Origin: Blastomonas aquatica | GTDB lineage: Bacteria; Pseudomonadota; Alphaproteobacteria; Sphingomonadales; Sphingomonadaceae | DNA length: 52,546 nt | NCBI RefSeq assembly: GCF_014639875.1 | Contig: NZ_BMGD01000008.1 | Location: 1-52,546 of the forward strand | Reading direction: 5' to 3' | Program-made: the position numbers and the translations under genes | Notes under the pieces: generated by a model | Database searches by the model: none | What the model was told of the DNA's origin: nothing | Seen by the model: only the letters and a program-made list of their open reading frames with translations | Shown here: piece after piece, positions 27,610-37,354 of the stretch | Numbering within the stretch: position 1 is the first letter of the stretch | Layout: every line of letters starts with the position of its first letter

Positions 27610-28593
27610 TTAGCCAGTAGCGAGCCCATATTGCGGTGGGGGGATCCGCGTAGCGGCACCAGCTCGCAGGAAGCCAAGGCCCCATGCCAAGTGCATGATC
27701 GCTGCAGCAAACCCGGCAAGAAAACGCCATCCCCCACCATCGCGGTACCCGACAAACAGTCCTACCAACAGGCATGCTGCCAACCAGAAAGCAGCTGGAA
27801 GGGCAAACAGCGGGTGGGCGATCGCCAGGGGCAACATCATTACCGCAACCGGCACTACCAGCGGCGCTACCTGCCTTACATGAGGACGCATCATGTGACG
27901 GCGCATGTTGCGCGCACGACCAACTCCGTACCTGAAATACTGCCGCCACAAAGCGATGGGCGTTGCCCTGGGAAAATAGACGATGCTGGCGTTCGGCTCG
28001 AGCCAGATCTTGCCACCTGTCCGTATCTGACGATAATCAAGTTCGGCATCCTCGTTGCACGGCATGGACTCGCAATAGCCCCCTAGCCGGCGGAACATCT
28101 GCAATTCCATGAGCGCATGATGGCCGTGGTCGACAAAGCGACCCTCACCGATGTGCCGGTGTGGCGAACCCCCTGTTCCTAATACGCTGTTCTGTGCCGC
28201 TGCGACTGCGAGCTGGAAACCCGATTTCCCCACGGTCTGCATCGGTACGACGACTGCGCTTGCGCTTGTCTTCTTTGCTGCTTCCAAGAGCAGCACGGCG
28301 TAATCGGGGGGGTACAGGCAATGCGCGTCGACCCGGAGCAACCATTGATGACCCTCGCCATGGATTTCGACCGCCAGATTGATGCCCGCGCTCTGAATCC
28401 GCTGAGGGTTGTGCAGCAATTTGATCCGCGGGTCGGCTTGTGCCAGCCGTTCCACTATTTCGCAGCTCCCATCAAGGCTTCCGCCGTCGGCAACCACGAT
28501 AGTGCAAAGCGTTGATCCCACCAGCAACTGTTCAAGCAAGGCACCGATATGGCCAGCCTCGTTAAGGCACGGGATAACCGCAAGAACAGTCAT
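27610..28593 (-). CDS. ExoA-like family 2 glycosyltransferase with C-terminal membrane segments
   Basis: The protein has 327 residues. The GT-A core shows VIPCLNEAGHIGALL, IVVADGGSLDGS, the metal-binding RVDAHCLYPP, and the acceptor-side block NEDAELDYRQIRTGGK. Two to four hydrophobic segments follow from about residue 240, as in ExoA-type enzymes that work on lipid-linked sugars. Its ATG overlaps the stop of the upstream GT-B gene (ATGA), so the two are translated together. The sugar is unknown. Confidence 0.9.
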   Translation of the reverse strand: MTVLAVIPCLNEAGHIGALLEQLLVGSTLCTIVVADGGSLDGSCEIVERLAQADPRIKLLHNPQRIQSAGINLAVEIHGEGHQWLLRVDAHCLYPPDYAVLLLEAAKKTSASAVVVPMQTVGKSGFQLAVAAAQNSVLGTGGSPHRHIGEGRFVDHGHHALMELQMFRRLGGYCESMPCNEDAELDYRQIRTGGKIWLEPNASIVYFPRATPIALWRQYFRYGVGRARNMRRHMMRPHVRQVAPLVVPVAVMMLPLAIAHPLFALPAAFWLAACLLVGLFVGYRDGGGWRFLAGFAAAIMHLAWGLGFLRAGAATRIPPPQYGLATG

Positions 28594-29696
28594 TGGATTC
28601 CGGCTCCAGCAATGTCATGGACAAGAGCAACGCAATCACGGTCGTCAGCGACAAGCTCGTCGCGGGAGATCGACCTCAGCTGATTTTGCATTGCCGCGAG
28701 CTCCCCAATCGTCAAGTCCAGCAATCGATTTTCAGCGTGCTCCGGCTCGGAGACCAGCAGGCCAGCCCCTCTTGCCTCTAGCCAGCGCCCCACCTCGACA
28801 TCTGCCAGTGCAATCGGGATGGCCCCGTGAGCGAGGGCTTCATAAAGTCGGTTGGGTAACAGCCAGCTGCTGTTCAATCCCTCCTCGAACCAGTCGATCG
28901 TCCAGGCGAAGTGACACTGTCCGTAAAGGTCTGGCAGCTCATCATAGCGATATGGCCCTGTAAATCGCATCCCCGCGACTGTCTCGACCTGAGTAGCAAG
29001 ATCAGGCAATTCGGCGGGTGACGGCTTGCCGGCGATCAGCACTTCGATGCGTCCATTCGAGGACCGGACGAGTCGGGTTAAGAACTCCAGTGTCTTGCGG
29101 CACCTCAACATACCGAACCAGCCGATCTGCAAAGGCTCGCCGGGCGCAAGCGGTGCAAACTCGGGAACGAAGCCCTCGTTGATCAGCAACTTGTTCTCGA
29201 CCAGACGGATCTTTGCTTGCAGGGGCCTCTTGCCAAAGTGATTGGAAACGAACGCAGGCGACGAGGTGAGCAGCAGGTCGACATAGGGGAGCAGTAAGGC
29301 CTCGACAGCCTGAACAGCACGGGATGCCGCACTGCTGCCCACCAAAGACCGGTGGATATCGAGACATTCATAGACGATCGGCCTTCCGCGAGCCACCCGG
29401 CGGGCGATCGCGAGTTGCTCCAGATTTCGCGCCATAATGACGTTGCAGCCTGCAAGATGCTGACTCAGCCCTCCACTGAACGCCACCGCTTTCAAAGTAA
29501 GCTTTGCGCGGTCAAGCAAGGCGGCATCCTGCGATATTCCCAGTATCAAAGGATCTCGCGCGGCAGGCCCGCCGGCAACAATCGTATCCCTGCAAAAGCC
29601 TGCTAGGGCCACCTTCGCACCTCCGCGAGACAGCATTGCGCACCTTCGCTCAACCGCTGGGTCATTAAGATTTTGAACGATGTAACCAATCTTCAT
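28590..29696 (-). CDS. GT-B fold glycosyltransferase (family 4-like)
   Basis: The protein has 368 residues. The N-terminal domain begins KIGYIVQNLNDPAVERRCAML and the C-terminal domain carries the donor-site pattern LLPNRLYEALAHGAIPIAL, with the usual E-x7-E region weak. IGWFGMLRCRKTLEFL starts the second Rossmann-like half. It therefore resembles GT4-type retaining transferases that add sugars from GDP- or UDP-donors. It begins the two-gene minus-strand operon with the ExoA-like gene and is divergent from the next glycosyltransferase. Confidence 0.82.
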   Translation of the reverse strand: MKIGYIVQNLNDPAVERRCAMLSRGGAKVALAGFCRDTIVAGGPAARDPLILGISQDAALLDRAKLTLKAVAFSGGLSQHLAGCNVIMARNLEQLAIARRVARGRPIVYECLDIHRSLVGSSAASRAVQAVEALLLPYVDLLLTSSPAFVSNHFGKRPLQAKIRLVENKLLINEGFVPEFAPLAPGEPLQIGWFGMLRCRKTLEFLTRLVRSSNGRIEVLIAGKPSPAELPDLATQVETVAGMRFTGPYRYDELPDLYGQCHFAWTIDWFEEGLNSSWLLPNRLYEALAHGAIPIALADVEVGRWLEARGAGLLVSEPEHAENRLLDLTIGELAAMQNQLRSISRDELVADDRDCVALVHDIAGAGIQ

Positions 29697-29837
29697 AAAT
29701 GCTCCTGAGCGGGGTCATTGACACTTATGCTGCATCGCGACAATACAGGTATATCGGCCTGACCATGGCAGTCTGATGACGTTGTTACAATCGGCGCTCG
29801 ACGCCAGTTGTATATTCTCCACTGCTGAGTTGACGAC

Positions 29838-30824
29838 ATGCCCACAGAACGGCCAATTGCTGTAATCATCGCGGCATTCAACGCTCAGGAGACGATCGCC
29901 AAATCAGTCCGCAGTGCTCTGGATTGTCCAGAGGTCGGCGAGGTGGTGGTCGTGGACGACGCATCATCCGACCGCACTGCCTTTATGGCAGGAGTAGCCG
30001 GGGCAGGAGACTCCCGCTTCAAAGTTCTGGTCCAGGAATGCAACCGCGGACCCTCGGCCGCTCGAAACCGCGCGATCCGGGAAAGCAATTCGCCGATCAT
30101 AGCCATGCTGGATGCAGACGACCTGTTTTTGCCCGGCCGTTTTGGGCCGCTTTTGGTGACCGATGACTGGGACCTGATCGCTGATAACATTGTCTTCTTT
30201 TCAAACTATCGTGAGATAGTGCCCTTTCAGACTACGAAATCTCAGGGCCCACACCCGGTGTGCACCCTTTCATTTGAAGATTTCGTTCTTGCAAATGTAC
30301 CAAAGCGTGACGTGCGCCGCGGCGAACTCGGTTTCCTCAAGCCCCTCATACGAAGGTCGTTTTTGACAAGGCATCAGCTTTCATACCCAGAGGATTGCCG
30401 GCTTGGGGAAGATTTCATTCTGTATACCGAGGCACTCTCGCGCGATGGAAGATTCAAACTGGTATTGTCTGGAGGCTATGCTGGTTTGATCCGACCCAAT
30501 TCTCTGAGCGCGCAGCATCAGGCCGAAGATCTTCGAGCGCTGTTGCGGCAGGAACGGAGGCTGCTCGAGAACCTGAATCTGACATCCCAGCAGAAGGCCG
30601 CGCTCTCGGTCCACGCGCGCAGTACGCAGCGGCGCCTGCGGTATCGAGAGGTTCTGCAGAAAAGACAGCGCAAGGGCATGCTGAGTGGCGGCTTTGCCGC
30701 CTTGAAGCAGCCGACCTCAATCCTCGACTGGTGGTACGACTATAGCTCCCCGGCCCAGCCGGCAGCATTTTCGACTCCTCGCATGCTTTTGTCGCCCCAA
30801 GACTTTGAACGCTACGCACAATGA
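29838..30824 (+). CDS. ExoU-like family 2 glycosyltransferase
   Basis: The protein has 328 residues. The GT-A core is plain: VIIAAFNAQETI, VVVVDDASSDRT, NRGPSAARNRAIRES and IIAMLDADDLFLPGR, with the acceptor-side block CRLGEDFILYTEAL near residue 190. The C-terminal 100 residues are basic and helical. Its stop overlaps the start of the oxidoreductase gene as ATGA, so they form a coupled pair. Confidence 0.9.
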   Translation: MPTERPIAVIIAAFNAQETIAKSVRSALDCPEVGEVVVVDDASSDRTAFMAGVAGAGDSRFKVLVQECNRGPSAARNRAIRESNSPIIAMLDADDLFLPGRFGPLLVTDDWDLIADNIVFFSNYREIVPFQTTKSQGPHPVCTLSFEDFVLANVPKRDVRRGELGFLKPLIRRSFLTRHQLSYPEDCRLGEDFILYTEALSRDGRFKLVLSGGYAGLIRPNSLSAQHQAEDLRALLRQERRLLENLNLTSQQKAALSVHARSTQRRLRYREVLQKRQRKGMLSGGFAALKQPTSILDWWYDYSSPAQPAAFSTPRMLLSPQDFERYAQ

Positions 30825-32308
30825 TCAACCTTGCGCACGAGCTTGCGCAGCCTGAAATCGAAACCGACGTGATCATTATCGGTGGTGGCGTTGCCGGTCT
30901 CGCGTTCGCTGACCGGTTGAGGCGAGATGCGGTGGTGATCGAAAGCGGAGGCGATGCGCCCGATCCCGAACGCGACCGCCTGTTTGCGATCGAGAGCGCT
31001 GGCATGCCGATGAACGTGCAGTCATTGCAACGCCGGTTGCTGGGAGGTTCGGGTGCGCTGTGGTCAGCGCGGTGTGCCGAACTGGATTCTATCGACTTTG
31101 ATGCACGTGAAGGACTGCCGCATAGTGGCTGGCCAATAACTCTCAGCGACTTGCGCCTCTATTTCGATGCAGTGGCGACGGACTGGAGGCTGCCTCTGGC
31201 TGCCAGCAAGAGCGCGCTCGACACTCCGCGGATGCGCAAGATGTTTGACACAGCACCTGGGCTGTCGTTGCAGCTATGGAACTACGCCTTCGAACGACGC
31301 GAAACCCCGCTCAATCTGGGGCGCCATTACCGACGAGTATTTGACCGCCCAGGCAAGCGATTACTGATGCAGGCTGATGCGACCGGGATGGAAACGGACG
31401 GGCGGCAGGTGATCGCAGTGCACGTTCGCGATCGCAGTGGAAAAGTGATCCGGATCAAGGGACGTCATATCGTCCTTGCAGGTGGTTGCGTCGAAAATAG
31501 CCGTTTCCTACTGGAGCACCAAGCTCGCGGTATCCAACTATGCGCTGAAGTTCACCGTTGGCTGGGGAGGGGTTTTCATCAGCACCTTGTGGTCAACTCT
31601 GGCTCGGTTGTTGCGCAAAACGGGACCGGAGCCAGATTGCAGCATGTCTTCAATCGAAAGCGCCGCAGGCCCGCCATTTCATATGAGGTGGGCGTTCGCC
31701 CGTCCGATGCCTTGCTCATCCAGGAGAGCCTACCCAATTGTTCGGCAAAATTCCTGTACCAGCGCACAGGTGGCGTTACAGCTAGCTCAGTTCCGTCGTT
31801 GGCCATCAACTGGCTGCGAGGCAGGGAGCCGATTCTCCAACGCCCCAGAATCCTTGTCGAGATAATGGCTGAACAGCAAATCAACCCTGACAGCAGCATT
31901 GCTTTGGCCCCCGACGTTGACGGGAGTGGTCGGCTGGGGGCGCGTGTGAACTGGAAGGTCGGCGACGCTGAAAAGCAAAGTGTAGTGCGACTGACCAATT
32001 TGCTGGCTGGTTTTCTCAAAAAAAATGGGCTGGGAGAACTCGCTGAGATAAGCAGTCACGATCAGGTCGATTTTATGCCCATGCGCGACAGTCTGCACCA
32101 TATGGGCGGAACCCGCATGAGCGACGGGCCGCGTTATGGTGTGGTGGACCGAAATCTCCTCGTTCATGGCACGACGAATGTCACGGTTCTTGGAGGATCC
32201 GTTTTCCCGACAGGTGGACACGCCAACCCTACCCTTACCATCGCAGCACTGGCTTTGAGAGCTGCTGACCACCTTGATGGGCAGGTTAATGTCAGATTGG
32301 CGGGGTAA
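30821..32308 (+). CDS. GMC-family FAD-dependent oxidoreductase
   Basis: The protein has 495 residues. The FAD dinucleotide fold is DVIIIGGGVAGLAFADRLR, followed by the ExGG type VIESGGDAPD. The C-terminal GMC region is recognisable in HHMGGTRMS, VHGTTNVTVLGGSVFP and TGGHANPTLTIAALAL, with the His and Asn of the active site. Such enzymes oxidise alcohols, including sugars. Because it is translationally coupled to a glycosyltransferase, oxidation of a sugar in the repeat unit or of a lipid intermediate is a reasonable guess. It converges with the next glycosyltransferase, overlapping it by 17 bases. Confidence 0.88.
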   Translation: MINLAHELAQPEIETDVIIIGGGVAGLAFADRLRRDAVVIESGGDAPDPERDRLFAIESAGMPMNVQSLQRRLLGGSGALWSARCAELDSIDFDAREGLPHSGWPITLSDLRLYFDAVATDWRLPLAASKSALDTPRMRKMFDTAPGLSLQLWNYAFERRETPLNLGRHYRRVFDRPGKRLLMQADATGMETDGRQVIAVHVRDRSGKVIRIKGRHIVLAGGCVENSRFLLEHQARGIQLCAEVHRWLGRGFHQHLVVNSGSVVAQNGTGARLQHVFNRKRRRPAISYEVGVRPSDALLIQESLPNCSAKFLYQRTGGVTASSVPSLAINWLRGREPILQRPRILVEIMAEQQINPDSSIALAPDVDGSGRLGARVNWKVGDAEKQSVVRLTNLLAGFLKKNGLGELAEISSHDQVDFMPMRDSLHHMGGTRMSDGPRYGVVDRNLLVHGTTNVTVLGGSVFPTGGHANPTLTIAALALRAADHLDGQVNVRLAG

Positions 32309-33533
32309 GAGCCTCTACTTGAGCTGGACTGATATAGCGAGGTTCGGTAGCTTCGGTAACGAGCTGCGAGCCCAACCCTGCTGCTCTTCGGGTCAATCGG
32401 GAATGGATGAGCGGCAATCCGTAGCGCAGGCCAGCGCGCTGCCCAAGAATAGCCATAGCCTGGCGTCGGCCGTCCGAGCTTTGACCGCGCAACTGCCACA
32501 TCATCCCGTCCGCCAGCGCCAACGCCAGCGCGCGCCCGGCGACCGAACTTTTTCGCATCCGCTCCAACCGGTCAAGTGAATCGGATGTCAGCAAACCTTC
32601 AAACCCGTGCTTGCCCTGCACTGTGCGATTGCAGATTGCGGTCTCAACCGGTGTCAGGCCGATGTTGGGCGCAACGACCACCGCAGCTGCAAAATCTTTG
32701 AAGGCCGCCTCCCACAGACCGTGCCGGCCCATGATGCAGCCGCGTTGCAGCAATGCTGCTCGCCGCACCAGGCGGGGGTCGTTGGCAGCCACCAGACTTT
32801 CAAAGAAATCGATATCCACTTTGTCATAAAGCTTTTGAAAGATGGCACGATCGAAAGCTTCCCATATTTGTGCCGAGGCGCCAGCTGCATGCACTATGCT
32901 TTGGGGGCCCCTGGCGCCGTCATGCTTTCTTTGCTCGAAAATCAGACGATCATGAAACATGACAGGGGATTGCATGGCCAGCCGAACGAACATTTCATAA
33001 TCCTGGGAACGCAACATCGCAGGATCAAATGGTCCAGCGCGCACATAAGCTGCGCGCGTGACCAGCGCTGCATTGTGCATCACGAAGGAATCTTCGAGTA
33101 TATGGCGTGCGAGCGAGCCTGAGCTCAGGTCCGGCCAGTAACCAACACCCATGTCCACCTTGCTGCCGCCGTCCATTCGGAATCGGGTGTAACGACCGAA
33201 AATCATTTCAGCCGATCCGTTCTCGAGTAGCGTGAACAGCTCGTCAACGGCGCCGGGCAGTAGCAGGTCATCGTCATCACAGATCCATACATATTGCCCA
33301 CCGGTCATTTCCATCGCGCGATTTAGAGCAACGGATTTGCCTGCGTTGGTCTGTCGGATGTAGCGCAGCGGGATGCTCATCGCGTTCACCACTTCAGCGG
33401 TATTATCCGTCGATCCGTCGTCGACGATCACAAGTTCGTCATTCTGGTCCATCTGTCCGGCGATCGAGAAAATCGACTCGGCAATGTAGGCCGCCCGGTT
33501 GAAAGTCGGCATGATGAAAGAAATCCGAGTCAT
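32292..33533 (-). CDS. family 2 glycosyltransferase
   Basis: The protein has 413 residues. The GT-A core shows ISFIMPTFNRAAYI, LVIVDDGSTDNT, NAGKSVALNRAMEMTGGQYVW (split by the family) and the metal-binding ICDDDDLLLPG. SQDYEMFVRLA near residue 180 is the acceptor-side motif. The last 200 residues are helical and alanine-rich with no known domain. It lies downstream of another glycosyltransferase and the sulfotransferase in a minus-strand run. Confidence 0.9.
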   Translation of the reverse strand: MTRISFIMPTFNRAAYIAESIFSIAGQMDQNDELVIVDDGSTDNTAEVVNAMSIPLRYIRQTNAGKSVALNRAMEMTGGQYVWICDDDDLLLPGAVDELFTLLENGSAEMIFGRYTRFRMDGGSKVDMGVGYWPDLSSGSLARHILEDSFVMHNAALVTRAAYVRAGPFDPAMLRSQDYEMFVRLAMQSPVMFHDRLIFEQRKHDGARGPQSIVHAAGASAQIWEAFDRAIFQKLYDKVDIDFFESLVAANDPRLVRRAALLQRGCIMGRHGLWEAAFKDFAAAVVVAPNIGLTPVETAICNRTVQGKHGFEGLLTSDSLDRLERMRKSSVAGRALALALADGMMWQLRGQSSDGRRQAMAILGQRAGLRYGLPLIHSRLTRRAAGLGSQLVTEATEPRYISPAQVEALTPPI

Positions 33534-33563
33534 GCTATGGGTGTTCCTGTCATCGGGGCCAAT

Positions 33564-34439
33564 TCACGGTACCGGTCCGAAATGGGCAAACATTGCCCGC
33601 AGCTGCCGGTCATTGCCATTCCCAAGCAGATTCTCGGAAAACAGCGCCACCTTCTGGGTTCTCGGCCATTCAATGATGTCGAACCATAGGTTCGCGCGAC
33701 GCTGATTTGTGCCGGCCAGCCGTGCCATCCAGAAAAACCATATGTCATCACCTCTGGGCGCGAGCTCAAGGAAAAGGGACCGGTCCATCACCTGGGGAGA
33801 AAACGCGCCAGGGGGATATAGGACTCCACCGACGCCGGTGGGGAACAATCGGGTATCTGAAGTGCCCGCAACAAACCTGTCACTTGCCAGTTGCCAGTCT
33901 TGATATGGAACAAACTTTCCAAGCGCGTCGATTTGAGCTTCATGCACCCGGCCCGCTATCACTTCCCCCCCGTGCGCGCGGGCGCCATCGACCAGTGCCT
34001 GAAGCCAGGTCTCGGGATAATAGACATCGTCGTCTGCGGTGACAAAATAGCGATCCGGATCCTCTTCGAGCGCAGGGATCAGCTTCTTGTAGCTTTGCAG
34101 GTCATCGCAGCCCTTGATGGTCAGGCCGTGAGCTTCGAGTTTCCTGACGTCTGCTGGCAAGCTCGCAAGGTCCTGATGGGCGACCCATAAAATGGTCTGA
34201 TCAGCCGCAACTGTCTGATCTAGAAGGCTGCGTATTGTTTTGGCAAGGTGCGCAAAGCGCGGCGGATAGGATGTGAGGGTAACTACGAGAGGTGCATCGA
34301 GGTCATGGCGTTGTTTGGACGACAGTCGGGGAAACTGCCGGACAGATGTCAATGCACGCCATGTCTGGCGCTGTTTACGCACGGCCCTCTTCAGCATTCG
34401 AAGGCGGTACGCGCCAGGTATACGCAGTGGACTTATCAT
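33564..34439 (-). CDS. glycosyltransferase-like protein, GT-A type
   Basis: From the ATG at 34439 the protein has 291 residues. The motif VTADDDVYYPETWLQALVDGA carries a D-x-D metal site after VVTLTSYPPRFAHLAKTI, the usual start for a family of polysaccharide-locus glycosyltransferases. The start overlaps the stop of the sulfotransferase gene by one base (TGATG), which fixes it. GDDIWFFWMARLAG near residue 232 looks like the acceptor block. The linkage made is unknown. Confidence 0.8.
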   Translation of the reverse strand: MISPLRIPGAYRLRMLKRAVRKQRQTWRALTSVRQFPRLSSKQRHDLDAPLVVTLTSYPPRFAHLAKTIRSLLDQTVAADQTILWVAHQDLASLPADVRKLEAHGLTIKGCDDLQSYKKLIPALEEDPDRYFVTADDDVYYPETWLQALVDGARAHGGEVIAGRVHEAQIDALGKFVPYQDWQLASDRFVAGTSDTRLFPTGVGGVLYPPGAFSPQVMDRSLFLELAPRGDDIWFFWMARLAGTNQRRANLWFDIIEWPRTQKVALFSENLLGNGNDRQLRAMFAHFGPVP

Positions 34440-35545
34440 CAATTGCGCCCGGATTTCCGAGACACTGTGCGGAAACCGAGATTGTCGAACCAATGCGCCA
34501 ATCTCCCTGCAGTCAGGCGCGCCAGCAGGACAGGATTACGGAAGGACCGGTAAAGCGGTTGATCGATGATCCTGTCTGCTGCCGACGGGTTCATGACGGG
34601 TAGCCAGCGAATTCCGCGCCGAAGCTGACGAAGCAGGAATGGCGTATGCCTCTCGACATAGCGTTCGGACATCCAGAACCCTTTGCGGGTCGTCTCTACC
34701 AAGGGCTGATTTTCGTAATCAAACTCGATGAGGTACTCGTGGGTTACCTGATCTGCCAGGCATCGCAGTCCGGGATCAAGGCTTGTCCTCCAAGCGAAGA
34801 GGCGATCCTTGTTCAGCCCACCTGAAACCGGCTTCTTCCATGTTTCTGCCGCGCTCGATACGTCTGCCGCAGCTGCACCAAATTCGATCATCGCCGGGTC
34901 AAACGGGATCCCGGTCAGGGTGCAAAGCCTCCCCAACTCGCCTGAAGGGTCGACGACGAGGTTTTCATAGCGAACCGTAGCACATTTGCTGTCAGCTTTC
35001 ATGAAAGCCTCTGCGGCATCCTGCCACCTGCGCCAAAGATAGATATTGGCCGCAAAAGAATTGCTGAAAGTCGGTAGGTTGCAGGCAGACAGCGCTGCAT
35101 CGCGAGGGTCGCGCATGATGCGGATAATCCAGGCATCGGGCCAGAGGGTCCGGATCTGGTAAAGATTTAAGAGATGGTTGGGTGTTTTCTCGATCCAGCC
35201 TGCCTTTCCCCGTTTTTGAGCAAAGGGAACGGTCAGCGATTCGAGCATTGCCGCGACAGACGGTGAGCGTTCTTTCAAAAAATCGTAGGTTGCCTGCTCG
35301 CTAGAACCGAAAAGTGTTACAACCGGCTGTCCGGCAAGTTCCAGGCTCATGAGTGAAGCAACCGCAGCCCGAGGCCAAGCGGGATCCTCGATACACAGCG
35401 CCAGTCGCTGAGGGTTCAGTTTGCTGAAAAACTGCGTTTCGGGGCCTGCAGCATAGAGCCTGTGCGAGCCAAACATCGCCGCCAGCATCGTTGTGCCTGA
35501 ACGCGCGGCTCCCACGATGAAGAGCGGTTGCCTGTCAGTTGTCAT
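34439..35545 (-). CDS. sulfotransferase
   Basis: The protein has 368 residues, longer than the three at 5861-8265. The PAPS loop is IVGAARSGTTMLAAMFGSH (residues 10-28), and IIRIMRDPRDAALSACN near residue 137 carries the 3'-phosphate Arg and Ser. WIEKTPNHLLN is a further family block. It is the first gene of a minus-strand run with two glycosyltransferases, which is direct support for sulfation of the polymer or a precursor made by them. Confidence 0.88.
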   Translation of the reverse strand: MTTDRQPLFIVGAARSGTTMLAAMFGSHRLYAAGPETQFFSKLNPQRLALCIEDPAWPRAAVASLMSLELAGQPVVTLFGSSEQATYDFLKERSPSVAAMLESLTVPFAQKRGKAGWIEKTPNHLLNLYQIRTLWPDAWIIRIMRDPRDAALSACNLPTFSNSFAANIYLWRRWQDAAEAFMKADSKCATVRYENLVVDPSGELGRLCTLTGIPFDPAMIEFGAAAADVSSAAETWKKPVSGGLNKDRLFAWRTSLDPGLRCLADQVTHEYLIEFDYENQPLVETTRKGFWMSERYVERHTPFLLRQLRRGIRWLPVMNPSAADRIIDQPLYRSFRNPVLLARLTAGRLAHWFDNLGFRTVSRKSGRN

Positions 35546-35756
35546 GACCCATCCGACTCCAGTAGATATAAATTCGCAACTTTTTGCTCATTTCTGTTTT
35601 CCTGCCGCATCTGCAATATTGGTCAAGGCGCTGCCGATCTCGCGATGTGTATCAGAGACGCACAAAACGCGGCGCGCCCCAAAATCCCGTATACGCTGTC
35701 AACCTTCAACGGTATGGCGATCCATGCATTGCAGCAAAACGAGATAATTTCCAGTT

Positions 35757-37271
35757 ATGCAAGGAGTACGGAACCGTTTGGTAAAGGGGGCGGCCATGCT
35801 CGGTGGGGCAAGGGTGATCGTCAATCTGACTGCATTTGCCAGCACCCTGGTTCTCGCACGGCTCCTCACCCCCCAGGATTTCGGCCTTGTTGCACTTGTC
35901 ATCGCAGTGTCTGCAATCGTTGCTGCCATTACCGACATGTCTTTGAATCAGGCATTGATCCAGCTGGAATCGCCCAGTGAGAGCAGCTATCATACTGCAT
36001 TCACGCTAAATTTGCTGCGATCTATCGGGCTTGCTCTGCTTATGTTGGCATTGGGTTATCCCATGGCGCTGATTTATCATGACGATCGGCTTGTAGCCCT
36101 TATGGCCGTCGTTGCCGTGATTACAGCGACCGCTGCCCTCGACAATCCCAAGCTCGTTGTGTTTCAGAGAAATCTGCAGTTCAAGCAGGCTTTTGCAATC
36201 ACGGTCACCGAGCGGATGGTTGCCTCACTTGTGGCAGTCGGTCTCGCGGTACTATACCGAAGCTACTGGGCCCTTGTGCTCGGAACGCTGGCTGCAGCGG
36301 TGATCCGGGTCGCTTTGTCATACGCATTCATTCCTTACCGGCCCCGGCTTTCACTCACCCACTGGCGACAGTTTTTGGCTTTCTCGATCTGGTTGTCGCT
36401 GGGCAAAATGGTTCAGGCTGCCAACCTCAGGGCAATTCCCCTCGTGGTTGGTGCCTTTCTGCCTGCTGGTGCTGTGGGCCAGTATTCAGTAGGTGAGCGG
36501 GTGGCCGCTATGCCGATCCGGGAGAGCATTGGTACCCTGCAGAGCGTCCTGTTCCCGGCTTATGCACGCATGCGTGACGATGTTGAGCGTCTGCAGCGCG
36601 CTTACCTGCGAGCCCAAGGCTCCGTAAGTCTTTTTGCTTCTCCGACAGGGTTGGGCCTTGCTGCAATTGCCGCACCGCTTGTGCCAGCCGTGCTCGGCGC
36701 AAAATGGATTCCGGCTGTTCCAATTGTTCAAGCGGTTGCTGTCGCAAGCGCGGTAATGGCGATCCAGAATGCGTTACCCCTTGCGATGGCTCTGGGCCAG
36801 CAGCGAGCACTGTTCATGCGGAACGTGCGGGTTTTTGCCATTCAATTACCGATGCTCATAGCGGGCTTGGTTCTTGGCCGTTTGTCGCCGCTGGGTGGAC
36901 TGGGCGGCCTTGCTGTTGGCTTGAGCACGGCAGCTATCGTTAATACATCAATAAACCTCTGGCTGGTGAGGTCGATTTCCGGCATTGGCATACGCGCTCA
37001 GATAGGTGCAGTAGTCCGACCTATGCTCGCTGCGATAGCAATGGCTGCTTCACTCATGGTTGCCCAGGAATTTTTGATCAGCGGCCAGCATCCCGTCACC
37101 GGACTTTGGCTCTGTGTGATCTTGGTCGGGGCAGGGGCGGTGATATATGCGGTTCTGCTGGGGCTTTTAAATCTTGTGTGGCGAAATCATGATGGTGCTG
37201 AGGCTGAGCTTTTCAATATCATCAGACGCGTGATTTCTTCCATTCGATCCAAAGGTCCATCAGCGCATTGA
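35757..37271 (+). CDS. Wzx-type flippase, MOP superfamily
   Basis: The protein has 504 residues and about twelve to fourteen membrane segments. It begins RLVKGAAMLGGARVIVNLTAFASTLVLARLLTPQDFGLVAL (long block; only its pattern is meant), with the LxPxDFGL signature of the polysaccharide transporters. It would move the lipid-linked repeat unit to the periplasmic face. No clear ribosome site precedes the ATG at 35757; an internal ATG at 35796 would cut the first helix. It is followed by the co-polymerase gene after about 80 bases. Confidence 0.92.
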   Translation: MQGVRNRLVKGAAMLGGARVIVNLTAFASTLVLARLLTPQDFGLVALVIAVSAIVAAITDMSLNQALIQLESPSESSYHTAFTLNLLRSIGLALLMLALGYPMALIYHDDRLVALMAVVAVITATAALDNPKLVVFQRNLQFKQAFAITVTERMVASLVAVGLAVLYRSYWALVLGTLAAAVIRVALSYAFIPYRPRLSLTHWRQFLAFSIWLSLGKMVQAANLRAIPLVVGAFLPAGAVGQYSVGERVAAMPIRESIGTLQSVLFPAYARMRDDVERLQRAYLRAQGSVSLFASPTGLGLAAIAAPLVPAVLGAKWIPAVPIVQAVAVASAVMAIQNALPLAMALGQQRALFMRNVRVFAIQLPMLIAGLVLGRLSPLGGLGGLAVGLSTAAIVNTSINLWLVRSISGIGIRAQIGAVVRPMLAAIAMAASLMVAQEFLISGQHPVTGLWLCVILVGAGAVIYAVLLGLLNLVWRNHDGAEAELFNIIRRVISSIRSKGPSAH

Positions 37272-37354
37272 AGGCATAAATGTAATTTAGAAAAGTCGTA
37301 TACAGAGACTAATTATTGGTCGCCGACGTAAATAGATTTAATGGAATTCCTGAC

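Noticed and set aside
26604-27755. 383-codon open frame on the minus strand
   Set aside because: Antisense of the GH16 gene, whose plus-strand frame has the catalytic motif.
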